Positions 51,666 through 58,939 are shown, counted from the stretch's first letter. The stretch: 64,000 nucleotides of DNA from Pseudoruminococcus_B sp937901805 (GCA_963560245.1 CAUWNS010000004.1:69831-133830); one strand, 5' to 3'. Notes: generated from the letters alone by a model not told the origin. A program made the numbers and translations.

Positions 51666-51694
51666 AGGGCTGCCAAAAACTCTTTGGCAGCCCT
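51666..51694 (+). terminator. Stem-loop between dnaK and dnaJ
   Basis: AGGGCTGCCAAA (51666-51677) pairs perfectly with TTTGGCAGCCCT (51683-51694), loop AACTC, short T-tract. Probably a partial terminator that lowers dnaJ relative to dnaK. Confidence 0.7.
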
Positions 51695-51760
51695 TTGCCG
51701 GGAAAGCGCGCCGAATATCGTCAGGCTGCGCGGAGAAAGAGACTTTAAAGGGTGGTTTCA

Positions 51761-52930
51761 TTGGCTGATAAAAGAGATTACTATGAAGTTCTCGGCGTCG
51801 AGCGCGGCTGTTCTGACGACGAGCTGAAAAAAGCTTACCGGAAGCTTGCAAAAAAATACCATCCGGATTTAAACCCCGGCGATAAGGAAGCGGAGACAAA
51901 GTTTAAAGAAGTAAATGAAGCCTATGAGGTACTTTCCGACAGTCAGAAACGTGCGCGCTATGATCAATTTGGTCACGCAGGCGTTGATCCGTCCTATGGC
52001 GGAGGCGGGGGCGCTTCTTACGGCGCAGGGTTTGACTTTTCTGATCTTGGCGATCTAGGAGATATTTTTGGGAGTTTCTTTGGCGGCGGATTTGGGCAGT
52101 CCCGAACCCGCAATCCAAACGCCCCAATGCGCGGGGCGGATACCCGTTCTTCGATTAACCTCAGTTTTCTGGAAGCGGCTAAAGGCTGTAAAAAAGACGT
52201 CACGGTGTCCCATCTGGAGCAGTGCCCGGATTGTAACGGCAATGGATGCGCAAACGGCAGCTCTCCGGAAGTATGCCCGGATTGTAACGGTACCGGACAG
52301 GTGCGCGTGAGCCAGCGCACCCCGTTCGGCATGGTGCAGACCCAGCGGGCATGTTCCCGCTGTCATGGCACAGGCCGGATTATCAAAAACCCCTGTAAGT
52401 CCTGTCATGGAACAGGGCGTATCCGCAAGAGCAAAAAGCTGGAAGTCAATATCCCGGCAGGAATTGACGATGGGCAGACCTTTGTCGTACGAGGACAGGG
52501 CGATGCGGGGACTAATGGAGGACCGGCAGGAGATTTAAATGTCACGGTTTCTGTCCGCCCAGATCCACTGTTTGACCGCGATGGATATGATGTCTGGTGC
52601 GAGATCCCTCTGACCTTTTCACAAGCTGTGCTGGGCTGTGAAGTAACTGTTCCGACGATTGACGGGAAAGTGAAATACAATGTCCAGGAGGGAACCCAGC
52701 CCGGTACGACCTTCCGTTTGAGGGGAAAAGGGATTCCCTATGTCAACGGACGGGGAAAAGGCGACCAGTATGTCAAGGTAAATATTGAAGTGCCCCGTAA
52801 CCTTTCTTCCAAACAAAAAGAGGCGTTGAAAGAATTCGATTCCCTGACTTCAGACAATATGAACTATGAAAAGCGGAAAAACTTCTTCGATAAGCTCAAA
52901 GACTTTATGAGCGGACGGGAAGAACGCTGA
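51761..52930 (+). CDS. dnaJ: Chaperone protein DnaJ (type I Hsp40)
   Basis: The DnaK co-chaperone. The 389 residues have the J domain with HPD in LAKKYHPDLNPGDKEAE, a Gly/Phe-rich linker (YGGGGGASYGAGFDFSDLG), four zinc-binding CxxCxGxG repeats (CPDCNGNGC, CPDCNGTGQ, CSRCHGTGR, CKSCHGTGR) and the C-terminal substrate domain. The start is probably TTG 51761 (ADKRDYYEVLG), 5 bases behind AAAGGGTGG; GTG 51752 overlaps that site. Confidence 0.96.
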   Translation: MADKRDYYEVLGVERGCSDDELKKAYRKLAKKYHPDLNPGDKEAETKFKEVNEAYEVLSDSQKRARYDQFGHAGVDPSYGGGGGASYGAGFDFSDLGDLGDIFGSFFGGGFGQSRTRNPNAPMRGADTRSSINLSFLEAAKGCKKDVTVSHLEQCPDCNGNGCANGSSPEVCPDCNGTGQVRVSQRTPFGMVQTQRACSRCHGTGRIIKNPCKSCHGTGRIRKSKKLEVNIPAGIDDGQTFVVRGQGDAGTNGGPAGDLNVTVSVRPDPLFDRDGYDVWCEIPLTFSQAVLGCEVTVPTIDGKVKYNVQEGTQPGTTFRLRGKGIPYVNGRGKGDQYVKVNIEVPRNLSSKQKEALKEFDSLTSDNMNYEKRKNFFDKLKDFMSGREER

Positions 52931-52969
52931 AAACAGCCCCTTTCGGATGATTCCCGAAAGGGGCTGTTT
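52931..52969. terminator. Terminator of the hrcA operon
   Basis: AAACAGCCCCTTTCGG (52931-52946) pairs perfectly over 16 bp with 52954-52969. It starts right at the dnaJ stop and, being A/T-flanked, can also serve the convergent gene ending at 52996. Confidence 0.88.
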
Positions 52970-52995
52970 GTCTGAACAGACTGATATCGAAGATA

Positions 52996-53652
52996 CTAAC
53001 CGTCCAGCTTACCCAATTTTTTTAGAGTGTAGGCATAAGAAAGAAAACGAGGGTTTTTTTCCCGGATATCCTGTTCACTGACCCCGAGATACAGGGATAT
53101 TTCGTCCATAATCCGGTCGTCCCCATTTTGAATACAGAGATAGCCGCTGACTTCTTCCCATTGGACAACTGCCGGAGATGTTTCCATACAGACCTTCTTC
53201 CTCTTTCTCCTCCAAAAAGATTTCCGGACGGGAGGGGGTGTGGGGACAATATCCGGCAAGGTGAATGCTTTCGGACAAAAATCCAGTTTTTCAACAGGAT
53301 AGGAATGCGCACGGAAGAAAGGAATTTCAAATTCTGACATGCCGTTGGGGACTGGGATTTCTTCCAGAAGGTGCGGATAGTAGTTGAGCAGTACGTTTAC
53401 CTTTAAACTCTCCAGTTCTCCCGGGGAAAAAGAATAAGGGGCTGCATGATGAGTTTTCACAAGATAACTTTCCAGTTGTGAAAAACTGCGCGCACAGGGT
53501 TTGATTTTTTTCTGTGCCTGAGAAAGAAATTGTTCAGGGCGCTCGGAACGTCCATCCTTATTTTTTTCAGAAACAAAAATAGCGGTGGGGCCATCTGCAC
53601 CCCCGATAATACCGATGGATGAGGTTTTCCGCAGGTGTTTCAAAAAACTCAT
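52996..53652 (-). CDS. Soluble protein carrying the Na+-pump decarboxylase beta-subunit signature
   Basis: A 218-residue hydrophilic protein. Near the N-terminus (residues about 12-28) it has SIGIIGGADGPTAIFVS, which closely resembles the signature of membrane beta subunits of sodium-translocating decarboxylases (OadB, GcdB, MmdB). Unlike those ten-helix proteins, it has no transmembrane helix: the remainder is charged and contains a basic patch (FWRRKRKKV) and the C-terminal block VQWEEVSGYLCIQNGDDRIM. The ATG overlaps the flavin reductase stop by 4 bases (ATGA), so the two are translated together. It is not a pump; automatic annotation may mislabel it. Function unknown. Confidence 0.75.
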   Translation of the reverse strand: MSFLKHLRKTSSIGIIGGADGPTAIFVSEKNKDGRSERPEQFLSQAQKKIKPCARSFSQLESYLVKTHHAAPYSFSPGELESLKVNVLLNYYPHLLEEIPVPNGMSEFEIPFFRAHSYPVEKLDFCPKAFTLPDIVPTPPPVRKSFWRRKRKKVCMETSPAVVQWEEVSGYLCIQNGDDRIMDEISLYLGVSEQDIREKNPRFLSYAYTLKKLGKLDG

Positions 53653-54281
53653 GCTTTTCTCCCCTTCTGCTCCCTGGTTTTTTGATTGATGGAATTATTT
53701 TTTCTTTGGCCATGTTTTTTCGTCTTTTTCCGGACAGAAAAACCAAAAGTTCCCGTTTTTGGCCCGAGTTGATAGTACTCTCCATGGGAAAAACCAATCA
53801 GATTCGCACGCTCTAGATGAAGTTTTCCGGAGGCGTCTATCAGATGCTCCTCAACATGGACGGCAAGGATTTCCGCCAGGAACATTTCATGGCTTCCTAA
53901 AGGGAGAATTTGTGTGACTTTGCATTCCAGATTGACTGGGCATTCTTCGATGAGCGGAGCACTGACAAATTGGGAGGGAGAGACCGTCAGTCCCATTAAC
54001 GAGAGTTTGTCCATATCTTTTCCGGAGCGGACGCCGCAAAAATCCACTGCTTTTGTAAGCGGGACAGAGGGCAGATTAATCACAAAGTCTCCGCTGTTTT
54101 TGATAAGATCATATGAAAAACGGGAAGGCCGAACGGAGACATAAGTCATCGGCGGGTGAGTATTGACAATACCGGTCCATGCTATAGTAAGTGCATTGGG
54201 GCGTTCTACAGTACCGCAGGAAACAAGAACAGGCGGGATAGGACCCAGGAGTGTAGTAGGTTTCCAGACAGCTTTGCTCAT
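53649..54281 (-). CDS. Flavin reductase family protein
   Basis: A 210-residue flavin-reductase-like protein binding FMN in a split-barrel fold: LLGPIPPVLVSCGTVERPNALTIAW at the N-terminus, PPMTYVSVRPSRFSYDLIKNSGDFVINLP and VDFCGVRSGKDMDK follow as in the family. Members reduce flavins or act as small NAD(P)H:flavin oxidoreductases; the partner is unknown. The last 35 residues (VRKKTKKHGQRKN onwards) form a Lys/Arg-rich tail beyond the usual fold. The start is ATG 54281 behind AAGGAGAA. It overlaps the decarboxylase-signature gene. Confidence 0.88.
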   Translation of the reverse strand: MSKAVWKPTTLLGPIPPVLVSCGTVERPNALTIAWTGIVNTHPPMTYVSVRPSRFSYDLIKNSGDFVINLPSVPLTKAVDFCGVRSGKDMDKLSLMGLTVSPSQFVSAPLIEECPVNLECKVTQILPLGSHEMFLAEILAVHVEEHLIDASGKLHLERANLIGFSHGEYYQLGPKTGTFGFSVRKKTKKHGQRKNNSINQKTREQKGRKA

Positions 54282-54371
54282 AATAGATTCTCCTTCATCC
54301 ATGTAGGTAGTCGCTTTTTAAAACCATTGTATCATATTTTATAAAAGCTGTCAGAATTTTTAACTGAGAAC

Positions 54372-54400
54372 TTGACAAAGCCTGAGAACCTTTGTATAAT
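54372..54400 (+). promoter_or_regulatory. Consensus promoter of tRNA-Leu
   Basis: TTGACA (54372-54377), exactly 17 bases, TATAAT (54395-54400): a perfect sigma-A promoter 17 bases before the tRNA. Confidence 0.93.
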
Positions 54401-54417
54401 ACTAAACGTTGAAAGTT

Positions 54418-54504
54418 GCCGGTGTGATGGAATTGGCAGACGTGCTGGACTCAAAATCCAGTGGTGGCGACACCGTACCGGTTCGACCCCGGTCACCGGC
54501 ACCA
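54418..54504 (+). tRNA. tRNA-Leu (anticodon CAA)
   Basis: A complete class II tRNA of 87 bases with encoded CCA. Acceptor GCCGGTG (54418-54424) pairs with CACCGGC (54494-54500). The anticodon stem CTGGA/TCCAG encloses the loop CTCAAAA, with CAA at 54452-54454 reading UUG. A long variable arm (TGGTGGCGACACCGT region) and a T arm with GGTTCGACCCC follow. It marks the border to the accessory region on its right, but no attachment-site repeat of its 3' end was found. Confidence 0.96.
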
Positions 54505-54545
54505 AACCTGCGGTTAGCATTTCGCGACCGTAGGTTTTTCTTTTT
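54504..54545 (+). terminator. Terminator after tRNA-Leu
   Basis: AAACCTGCGGT (54504-54514) pairs with ACCGTAGGTTT (54527-54537) with one mismatch, followed by TTTTTCTTTTTG. Confidence 0.82.
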
Positions 54546-54562
54546 GTATCGGTTTCGTGCTC

Positions 54563-54637
54563 GCGTTTATAGAGGGTATCTGTTTTATAAACGCTTCTCA
54601 TGATGGAGTGACAAAAAAGATGTCACTCCATTTTTTT
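54563..54637 (+). other. Two stem-loops downstream of the tRNA
   Basis: GCGTTTATA/TATAAACGC (54563-54571 and 54586-54594, loop 14), then ATGGAGTGACA/TGTCACTCCAT (54603-54613 and 54621-54631) with seven T. The second is a full intrinsic terminator. Nothing codable lies between the tRNA terminator and these, so they may belong to a mobile-element end or a small RNA. Confidence 0.5.
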
Positions 54638-54790
54638 CAGTATTCATGCGGGTTTGCGGGCCTTTTGGAGCAAAATACGAAAAACGGTTTTACCGTAGAT
54701 GTCCAAACAGCAAACCGCAGCAAAATCCGTCACAGCGGGGCTTCTGCCTGATTTTTCAGGCCGGAGGCCTCGCTTTTTTGTATACGGAAA

Positions 54791-55098
54791 ACCACTCGCT
54801 AGGCGAGTGGTACAAAAACAGGCTATTGCCGATGATGTAAAAAACAAAAGGTGGACATTCAGAATGAGTCTGAATGACAGTAATAGTTTATCGCATACGA
54901 AGTGGAATTGCAAATATCATATCGTGTTTGCACCGAAATATCGCCGAAAAGTGTTTTACAGAGAAAAACGAGTTGCAGTAGGAAAGATATTGAGATAACT
55001 ATGCGAATGGAAGGGGGGAGAATAGTTGAAGCAGAAGTATGCCCAGACCATGTGCATATGCTGATGGAGATACCGCCGAAACTGTCAGTGAAGAAATC
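54791..55098 (+). pseudogene. tnpA: IS200/IS605-family transposase remnant (TnpA, Y1 type)
   Basis: A broken HUH transposase. ATG 54864 opens SLNDSNSLSHTKWNCKYH and HIVFAPKYRRKVFYRE, the usual TnpA N-terminus, but the frame stops at 54998. It continues in another frame with RIVEAEVCPDHVHMLMEI, which contains the HxH metal site, and is then cut at PPKLSV (about 55098). The C-terminal half with the catalytic tyrosine is lost. The hairpin ACCACTCGC/GCGAGTGGT (54791-54811, loop TAG) 53 bases upstream resembles the subterminal palindrome of the left end of such elements. No right end is visible, so it cannot move by itself. Confidence 0.85.
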
Positions 55099-55330
55099 GT
55101 CAGCATTGCGCTTTCCACCAATGACGATATTCTCATTCTGGACCCGGAATCTGAATTCATCCTCTCCCTGTTCGAGCAGCTGGTAGGCGCGGGCAATGTG
55201 AGCGCCAAGGGAATCAAAACTGCCCAGCATTCAGCAAAGACGGCGCAGCAGGCAGCGAAAGCGACTCAGAAAGCAGCGCAGGCTGCCGCAAAAGCGGCCA
55301 AAACAGCAGCCTGTAAAAAAACAGGCTGCT
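55085..55330 (+). pseudogene. Fused relic of conjugative-element coding sequence
   Basis: Directly after the cut transposase the frame reads SEEIVSIALSTNDDILILDPESEF, which resembles the region of a VirB4/TraE-type conjugation ATPase. It then reads FEQLVGAGNVSAKGIKTAQ and an Ala/Lys/Thr-rich helix (KTAQQAAKATQKAAQAAAKA), of the kind seen in conjugative-element wall hydrolases. The two parts seem to come from different genes. There is no proper start. It ends in an AGCAGCCTGT/ACAGGCTGCT stem (55305-55330) at the edge of repeat A. The assignment is by eye and moderate. Confidence 0.55.
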
Positions 55331-55757
55331 GGATTTTCTATCGCAATTCCAAACTGTAGCCGACTTCACGAATACAGCGCAGATAAATCCCGGAATCCTT
55401 TTCCAAATTCATTTTGCGCCGGATTGCCTGCACATGATGGCTGACCAGCTTCCGTGCTTCTCCGTAATCGGGTTCTTTCCATATCCTTTCATAGATTTGG
55501 GTATATGTTAAGACACGGTTGGGATTTTGGAGCAAATACAGGAAGATCTCATACTCGGTTTTGGTGAGAGGAATCTCCTGCTGTTCCCGGAAAACCTTCC
55601 GCTGGTTTAAGCAAACCTCAAAGTTTGGAAGGGATATCACCGGATGCTGTTCCTGCCCGCGCCACTCTATTTCTGGATGTTGCTGCAGGAAAGAAAGGAA
55701 ATCCTCAAAGGTTTTATATTCCTCTTCCTGCAACTCCAAAATGATTACTTGTCCGAT
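55331..55757. repeat. Direct repeat A (427 bp)
   Basis: Matches 61148-61574 in the same orientation over 427 bases with no gaps and about six substitutions by eye. It begins at GGATTTTCTATCGCA and ends at ACTTGTCCGAT. It contains a whole winged-helix ORF. The two copies bracket the transporter/sensor module. Confidence 0.93.
55338..55739 (-). CDS. Winged-helix DNA-binding protein (OmpR-type output domain only), copy A
   Basis: A 133-residue protein with an OmpR/PhoB-type winged helix: KVFREQQEIPLTKTEYEIFLYLLQNPN, then YTQIYERIWKEPDYGEARKLVSHHVQAIRRKMN and the wing IYLRCIREVGYSLELR. There is no receiver domain; the first 40 residues are acidic and Glu-rich. The start is uncertain: TTG at 55739 is given, but the frame is open a few codons further and no good ATG exists. 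Nearly identical to the gene at 61155. A hairpin downstream (55305-55330) could act as terminator. Confidence 0.75.
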   Translation of the reverse strand: MELQEEEYKTFEDFLSFLQQHPEIEWRGQEQHPVISLPNFEVCLNQRKVFREQQEIPLTKTEYEIFLYLLQNPNRVLTYTQIYERIWKEPDYGEARKLVSHHVQAIRRKMNLEKDSGIYLRCIREVGYSLELR

Positions 55758-55770
55758 ACTGTTATCTCCT

Positions 55771-56247
55771 TCATTCTACGACCACCTGCAGCGAACCGCA
55801 AAAGTGATCCCCTTCTAATGTAAGATAGTTATCTCCCGTATTCAGTGTGACAGAGTATGTATCTGCACCACTGTCCTCAGTAATGATTTTCTCCTCGTTT
55901 TTATCTCTCCAGTACAACTTAGCGGAGCCGGAGTCTATTGTTAATTTATAAGTTATGGTAAGGTCGTTTCCCTTATCACGATCTAATCCTGTACCGCCAA
56001 AGATGTATTCTACATCGCTGAAGTCTTCATATTCAGCGGAATAAGAGCCGGTATAGGTATCTTCACCTTTCATTTTATCTCCCTGCAAATCTTTCTCCTC
56101 TGTAAGAGCGTATTGACTGAAATGGTGCAAAAGATCGTTAAATCCATTCAACACATCGTCTTTGATATGATCGCCGCTGCATCCTGTCATACCCAAAGCT
56201 AAGCATAGCGAAAGCAAAACAGTGGTCAAAAGTTTCATGGTTTTCAT
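55771..56247 (-). CDS. Lipoprotein of the antimicrobial-peptide ABC module
   Basis: A 158-residue predicted lipoprotein. The signal peptide KLLTTVLLSLCLALGMTGC ends in a lipobox (LGMTGC), so the cysteine at about 23 should be lipidated and the protein held on the outer face of the membrane. The mature part is acidic, with a beta-rich look (ITYKLTIDSGSAKLYW, YSVTLNTGDNYLTLEGDHF). No family is recognised. As the last gene of the transporter operon it could be an immunity lipoprotein like LanI, or a sensing partner; this is inference from position. Confidence 0.75.
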   Translation of the reverse strand: MKTMKLLTTVLLSLCLALGMTGCSGDHIKDDVLNGFNDLLHHFSQYALTEEKDLQGDKMKGEDTYTGSYSAEYEDFSDVEYIFGGTGLDRDKGNDLTITYKLTIDSGSAKLYWRDKNEEKIITEDSGADTYSVTLNTGDNYLTLEGDHFCGSLQVVVE

Positions 56248-56251
56248 AGTT

Positions 56252-56539
56252 TCACCCCTGAATCAGTCCCGGTATGGACATAGCGATGATCGCAATGGCG
56301 CCGACAGCGTAAATGCTGTTTACGATAACGCATACCTGCATAAGCTTTGATTTCACTTTTCCCTTGGTATAGGCAAGAATCGAAAAGATACCTGAAAAAA
56401 TCATAAAGGCGGCGTAACTGAGAATCATAATTTCCGCTGCTGGTGACTCCAATGCCCAATCGAAGCTGCGCAAAGGCAAGATTGTCCACGGAATAAACAA
56501 CATAATGGTAGAAATAGCAGTTAAAATTTTGTTTTTCAT
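56252..56539 (-). CDS. Small three-helix membrane protein of the ABC module
   Basis: A 95-residue hydrophobic protein with three predicted helices: ILTAISTIMLFIPWTILPL, IMILSYAAFMIFSGIFSIL and VCVIVNSIYAVGAIAIIAM. No family recognised. AAAGGAGAT lies just before the ATG. Gaps of 4 and 5 bases to its neighbours place it firmly in the transporter operon, so it probably works with the permeases or the lipoprotein. Confidence 0.72.
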   Translation of the reverse strand: MKNKILTAISTIMLFIPWTILPLRSFDWALESPAAEIMILSYAAFMIFSGIFSILAYTKGKVKSKLMQVCVIVNSIYAVGAIAIIAMSIPGLIQG

Positions 56540-56544
56540 AGGTT

Positions 56545-57315
56545 TTATCTCCTTTCAGATGCGCCGTATCGAATGCAGGACACAGCAAGTGCAAGTATTG
56601 TGATACCGATTGCCACCGGCAGCCACGGAAGCCACGCAATCTGTGTTTCATAGACGCCTTCGGCGGCTTTTCCGTACTCAATCATCAGTAAATAGAATGG
56701 GTAGCTCATCGGATAAGCAAACCAGATTTTTGTGTTTATCATCAGTACGGAGGGTACGATAGACGCAAATCCGATACCAACTGAGAAAATAGGTGTTTTG
56801 ATCAAGGTGGAAATTGCCCAATACACTGCCGCCATTGGAATTGCAGCAATATAAATGCAAAGGACATTTTTGCATACATACAGCGGATCAAGGACAAAGT
56901 TATAATCCTGCATGCCTGTGGCAATCGCAGCGCTGGCGTAATACGCCCCAATTGCCATAACCATCTGCACAGCCGCCAGCATAATCAAAACGGTAAACTT
57001 TGCAAGGCATATCTTTACAGTGCTGATCGGCAGGGACAACATTTTCAAAATCCCTTTGTTTGTTCGCTCTGTTTGATTGAGCAGGACGGTGCAGATGACA
57101 AGCGACGCCGGAATCATAAACCATACCATCCCCATGAAGCCCTGAATGAAAAAGTTGTTTTCAGGAGTGATTGGGATTCCTCTCACATCGAAAATCATAT
57201 CGGAATTGATCATGCTGGGAAGCCACATCATAAGAACAGGGGCAAGCAGAATCAAAAATATTTTTGAGCGGCGGATCTTTATAAGCTCCACACCTATCAA
57301 AGATGAAAAACTCAT
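56545..57315 (-). CDS. ABC-2 type permease, lantibiotic-protection-like (second permease)
   Basis: A 256-residue permease with about six membrane segments, for example FLILLAPVLMMWLPSMI, MGMVWFMIPASLVICTVLL and WLPWLPVAIGITILALAVSCI. ERTNKGILKMLSLPIS after the second helix is the typical cytosolic loop of LanG/EpiG/MutG-like permeases. It overlaps the other permease gene by four bases. In the well-known LanFEG and CprABC systems two such permeases and one ATPase expel or shed antimicrobial peptides from the membrane. Confidence 0.82.
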   Translation of the reverse strand: MSFSSLIGVELIKIRRSKIFLILLAPVLMMWLPSMINSDMIFDVRGIPITPENNFFIQGFMGMVWFMIPASLVICTVLLNQTERTNKGILKMLSLPISTVKICLAKFTVLIMLAAVQMVMAIGAYYASAAIATGMQDYNFVLDPLYVCKNVLCIYIAAIPMAAVYWAISTLIKTPIFSVGIGFASIVPSVLMINTKIWFAYPMSYPFYLLMIEYGKAAEGVYETQIAWLPWLPVAIGITILALAVSCIRYGASERR

Positions 57316-58037
57316 TCAAAGCACCTCCTCACTTTCAGATAAATCATTTCTACAATGCCAAAAAGGACGGTTTCCACTCCGCAAACAGACAAAAACAATG
57401 TTGTACGGCTATTCTCTGCCGCAGCAGCAAGCGTCTGATACGGGGAACTGAATGGGAACAAACTCAGCACGGTATTGTCCTGTGGTAGAATTGAGAGTGT
57501 AAACACAAGAATCACACCGATGCCAAGCGATACCCACATATTTTTACAAGCTGACGCAATCACCAGCATACTCATAAGGGTGGGCAGCGTAACGACAATT
57601 TGAAAGCCTGCGGTTTTGAGCATCTCCGCCAAATCAAAGGTGTAGCTCGGGAACCAATAGCTTACACAACCGATTAACGCAGCTATTTCTATCACTACCA
57701 TAGCGGACAGCAGCAATGCCGAAATGCAAAATTTCCCTAAGAACATATTTCCCTGACGGATCGGAAGCACCGACATTTTCTGAATCGCATTGTCGGCATA
57801 TTCCGTGTGATACATCATACAAGCCCCGCAGATCGCAATGAGAATATTCAGCATAGCCATCATCTGCCAGTTTGCAGACATCAATATATCCATCGGATTT
57901 CCGGAGAGCGAAGTCATCTCCTCCGCTTTTACCATCATATAGACAACCGGAAAGGCGGCCGCAAGGAGTCCGCCAACAAAGAATGCGGAAAGATAGCCTG
58001 TGCGTTTGAGTTTTTTTAATTCAATGAAAAAGCTCAT
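57312..58037 (-). CDS. ABC-2 type permease, lantibiotic-protection-like (first permease)
   Basis: A 241-residue permease with about six helices (AFFVGGLLAAAFPVVYMMV, MMAMLNILIAICGACMMY, ISALLLSAMVVIEIAALIGCV, LGIGVILVFTLSIL and a last one). The loop TEYADNAIQKMSVLPIRQGNMFLGK matches the LanE/MutE-type group. It overlaps the ATPase gene and the second permease gene by four bases each, so the three subunits are translationally coupled. Confidence 0.82.
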   Translation of the reverse strand: MSFFIELKKLKRTGYLSAFFVGGLLAAAFPVVYMMVKAEEMTSLSGNPMDILMSANWQMMAMLNILIAICGACMMYHTEYADNAIQKMSVLPIRQGNMFLGKFCISALLLSAMVVIEIAALIGCVSYWFPSYTFDLAEMLKTAGFQIVVTLPTLMSMLVIASACKNMWVSLGIGVILVFTLSILPQDNTVLSLFPFSSPYQTLAAAAENSRTTLFLSVCGVETVLFGIVEMIYLKVRRCFE

Positions 58038-58789
58038 ATTGCACCACCTTTTCTTCGGTTGTCTTCATCAATCATAGCAAGAAAGGTATCCTCCAAATTA
58101 TCTGTCGGGAATCCGGCAACGCGGGCATTCTTCTTCAGGTCATCCATTGTTCCTTCAAACAAAAGGCGCCCGTGGTTCAAAATACCGATATCGTCCGCCA
58201 TCAGCTCTACCTCGGGGAGCAAGTGTGAGGAAACCAGTACCGTGCAGTCATATTTCTGCGGAAGAGAGCGGATCAGGGTGCGTATCTCATGAATACCCAC
58301 CGGATCTAAGCCGTTTGTCGGTTCATCCAGAATGAGAATGGGAGGTCTTCCGATGAGCGCTCCTGCCAGCCCCAATCGCTGTTTCATGCCCAGGGAATAT
58401 TTTTTTGCAAGCCTTTTTCGGAATTCAGTTAATCCTACCAGTTCCAATGCGTCGTCAACGCTGCTTTTGGGCAGGCCAAGGATTTTGCGGATGATCTCCA
58501 AATTTTCCTCTCCGGTCAGATTCCCATAGAAAGCAGGTGCTTCAATGAACGAGCCGACTTCTTTCAAAATAGAAACTCGGTCTGACGGATATGTTTTTCC
58601 GTCGATATGAAAGTTCCCGCTTGTCGGCTTTGTAAGGCCGAGAAACATTTTCATCGTGGTGGATTTTCCGGCCCCGTTCGGACCGAGAAATCCGTAAACG
58701 CTACCCTTGCGGATATGGAGATTTAAGTTAGACACAGCAGTAAAATCCCCATAGGTTTTCGTTAAATTTTGAGTTTCTATGATATTCAT
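58034..58789 (-). CDS. ABC transporter ATP-binding protein, lantibiotic-protection (LanF/CprA-like)
   Basis: A 251-residue ATPase: Walker A GFLGPNGAGKSTTMKMFLGL, Q-loop region, signature YSLGMKQRLGLAGALIG, Walker B PILILDEPTNGLDPVG and H-loop VLVSSHLLPEVELM. The PTNGLDP version is typical of the bacitracin/lantibiotic (BcrA/LanF) class. The start is ATG 58789 with AAAGGAGA upstream. It heads the five-gene minus-strand operon behind a promoter with three phased heptads, so control by the divergent two-component system is likely. Confidence 0.9.
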   Translation of the reverse strand: MNIIETQNLTKTYGDFTAVSNLNLHIRKGSVYGFLGPNGAGKSTTMKMFLGLTKPTSGNFHIDGKTYPSDRVSILKEVGSFIEAPAFYGNLTGEENLEIIRKILGLPKSSVDDALELVGLTEFRKRLAKKYSLGMKQRLGLAGALIGRPPILILDEPTNGLDPVGIHEIRTLIRSLPQKYDCTVLVSSHLLPEVELMADDIGILNHGRLLFEGTMDDLKKNARVAGFPTDNLEDTFLAMIDEDNRRKGGAI

Positions 58790-58820
58790 CTTGAGAAATC
58801 TCCTTTCCTTTACTGCCTTT

Positions 58821-58861
58821 AGTATACGATGGCAACCTTGTGCCAACCTTCTCTCTACCTT
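58821..58861 (-). promoter_or_regulatory. Promoter of the ABC operon with three 11-bp-phased heptads
   Basis: On the plus strand CAACCTT starts at 58833 and 58844, and CTACCTT at 58855: an exact 11-base period. Read on the minus strand they are AAGGTAG, AAGGTTG, AAGGTTG, followed after 6 bases by TATACT (58826-58821), with no normal -35 box. This arrangement is that of OmpR-family activators such as NisR/SpaR, which bind repeats one helical turn apart. The regulator at 58940 is the natural candidate (inference). Confidence 0.75.
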
Positions 58862-58917
58862 ACATTTACTTTACATTTGGAGTGTATCGTCGAAAATCCA
58901 AAAGGATATGGTATAAT
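58860..58917 (+). promoter_or_regulatory. Promoter region of the divergent response regulator gene
   Basis: TATAAT at 58912-58917 with a poor -35 (TCGAAA at 58890-58895, 16-base spacer). Upstream, TTACATTT occurs at 58860 and 58871, again 11 bases apart. Confidence 0.6.
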
Positions 58918-58939
58918 ATAAAAAAGGAGAGCTTTTGTT

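Noticed and set aside
52996..53652. Truncated oxaloacetate decarboxylase beta subunit
   Set aside because: Only the 15-residue signature matches; the rest is hydrophilic and full-length with proper start and coupling, so it is not a simple fragment.
54699..54863. In-frame extension of the IS200-like ORF upstream of ATG 54864
   Set aside because: It reads through the left-end hairpin of the element; the family N-terminus begins at 54864.
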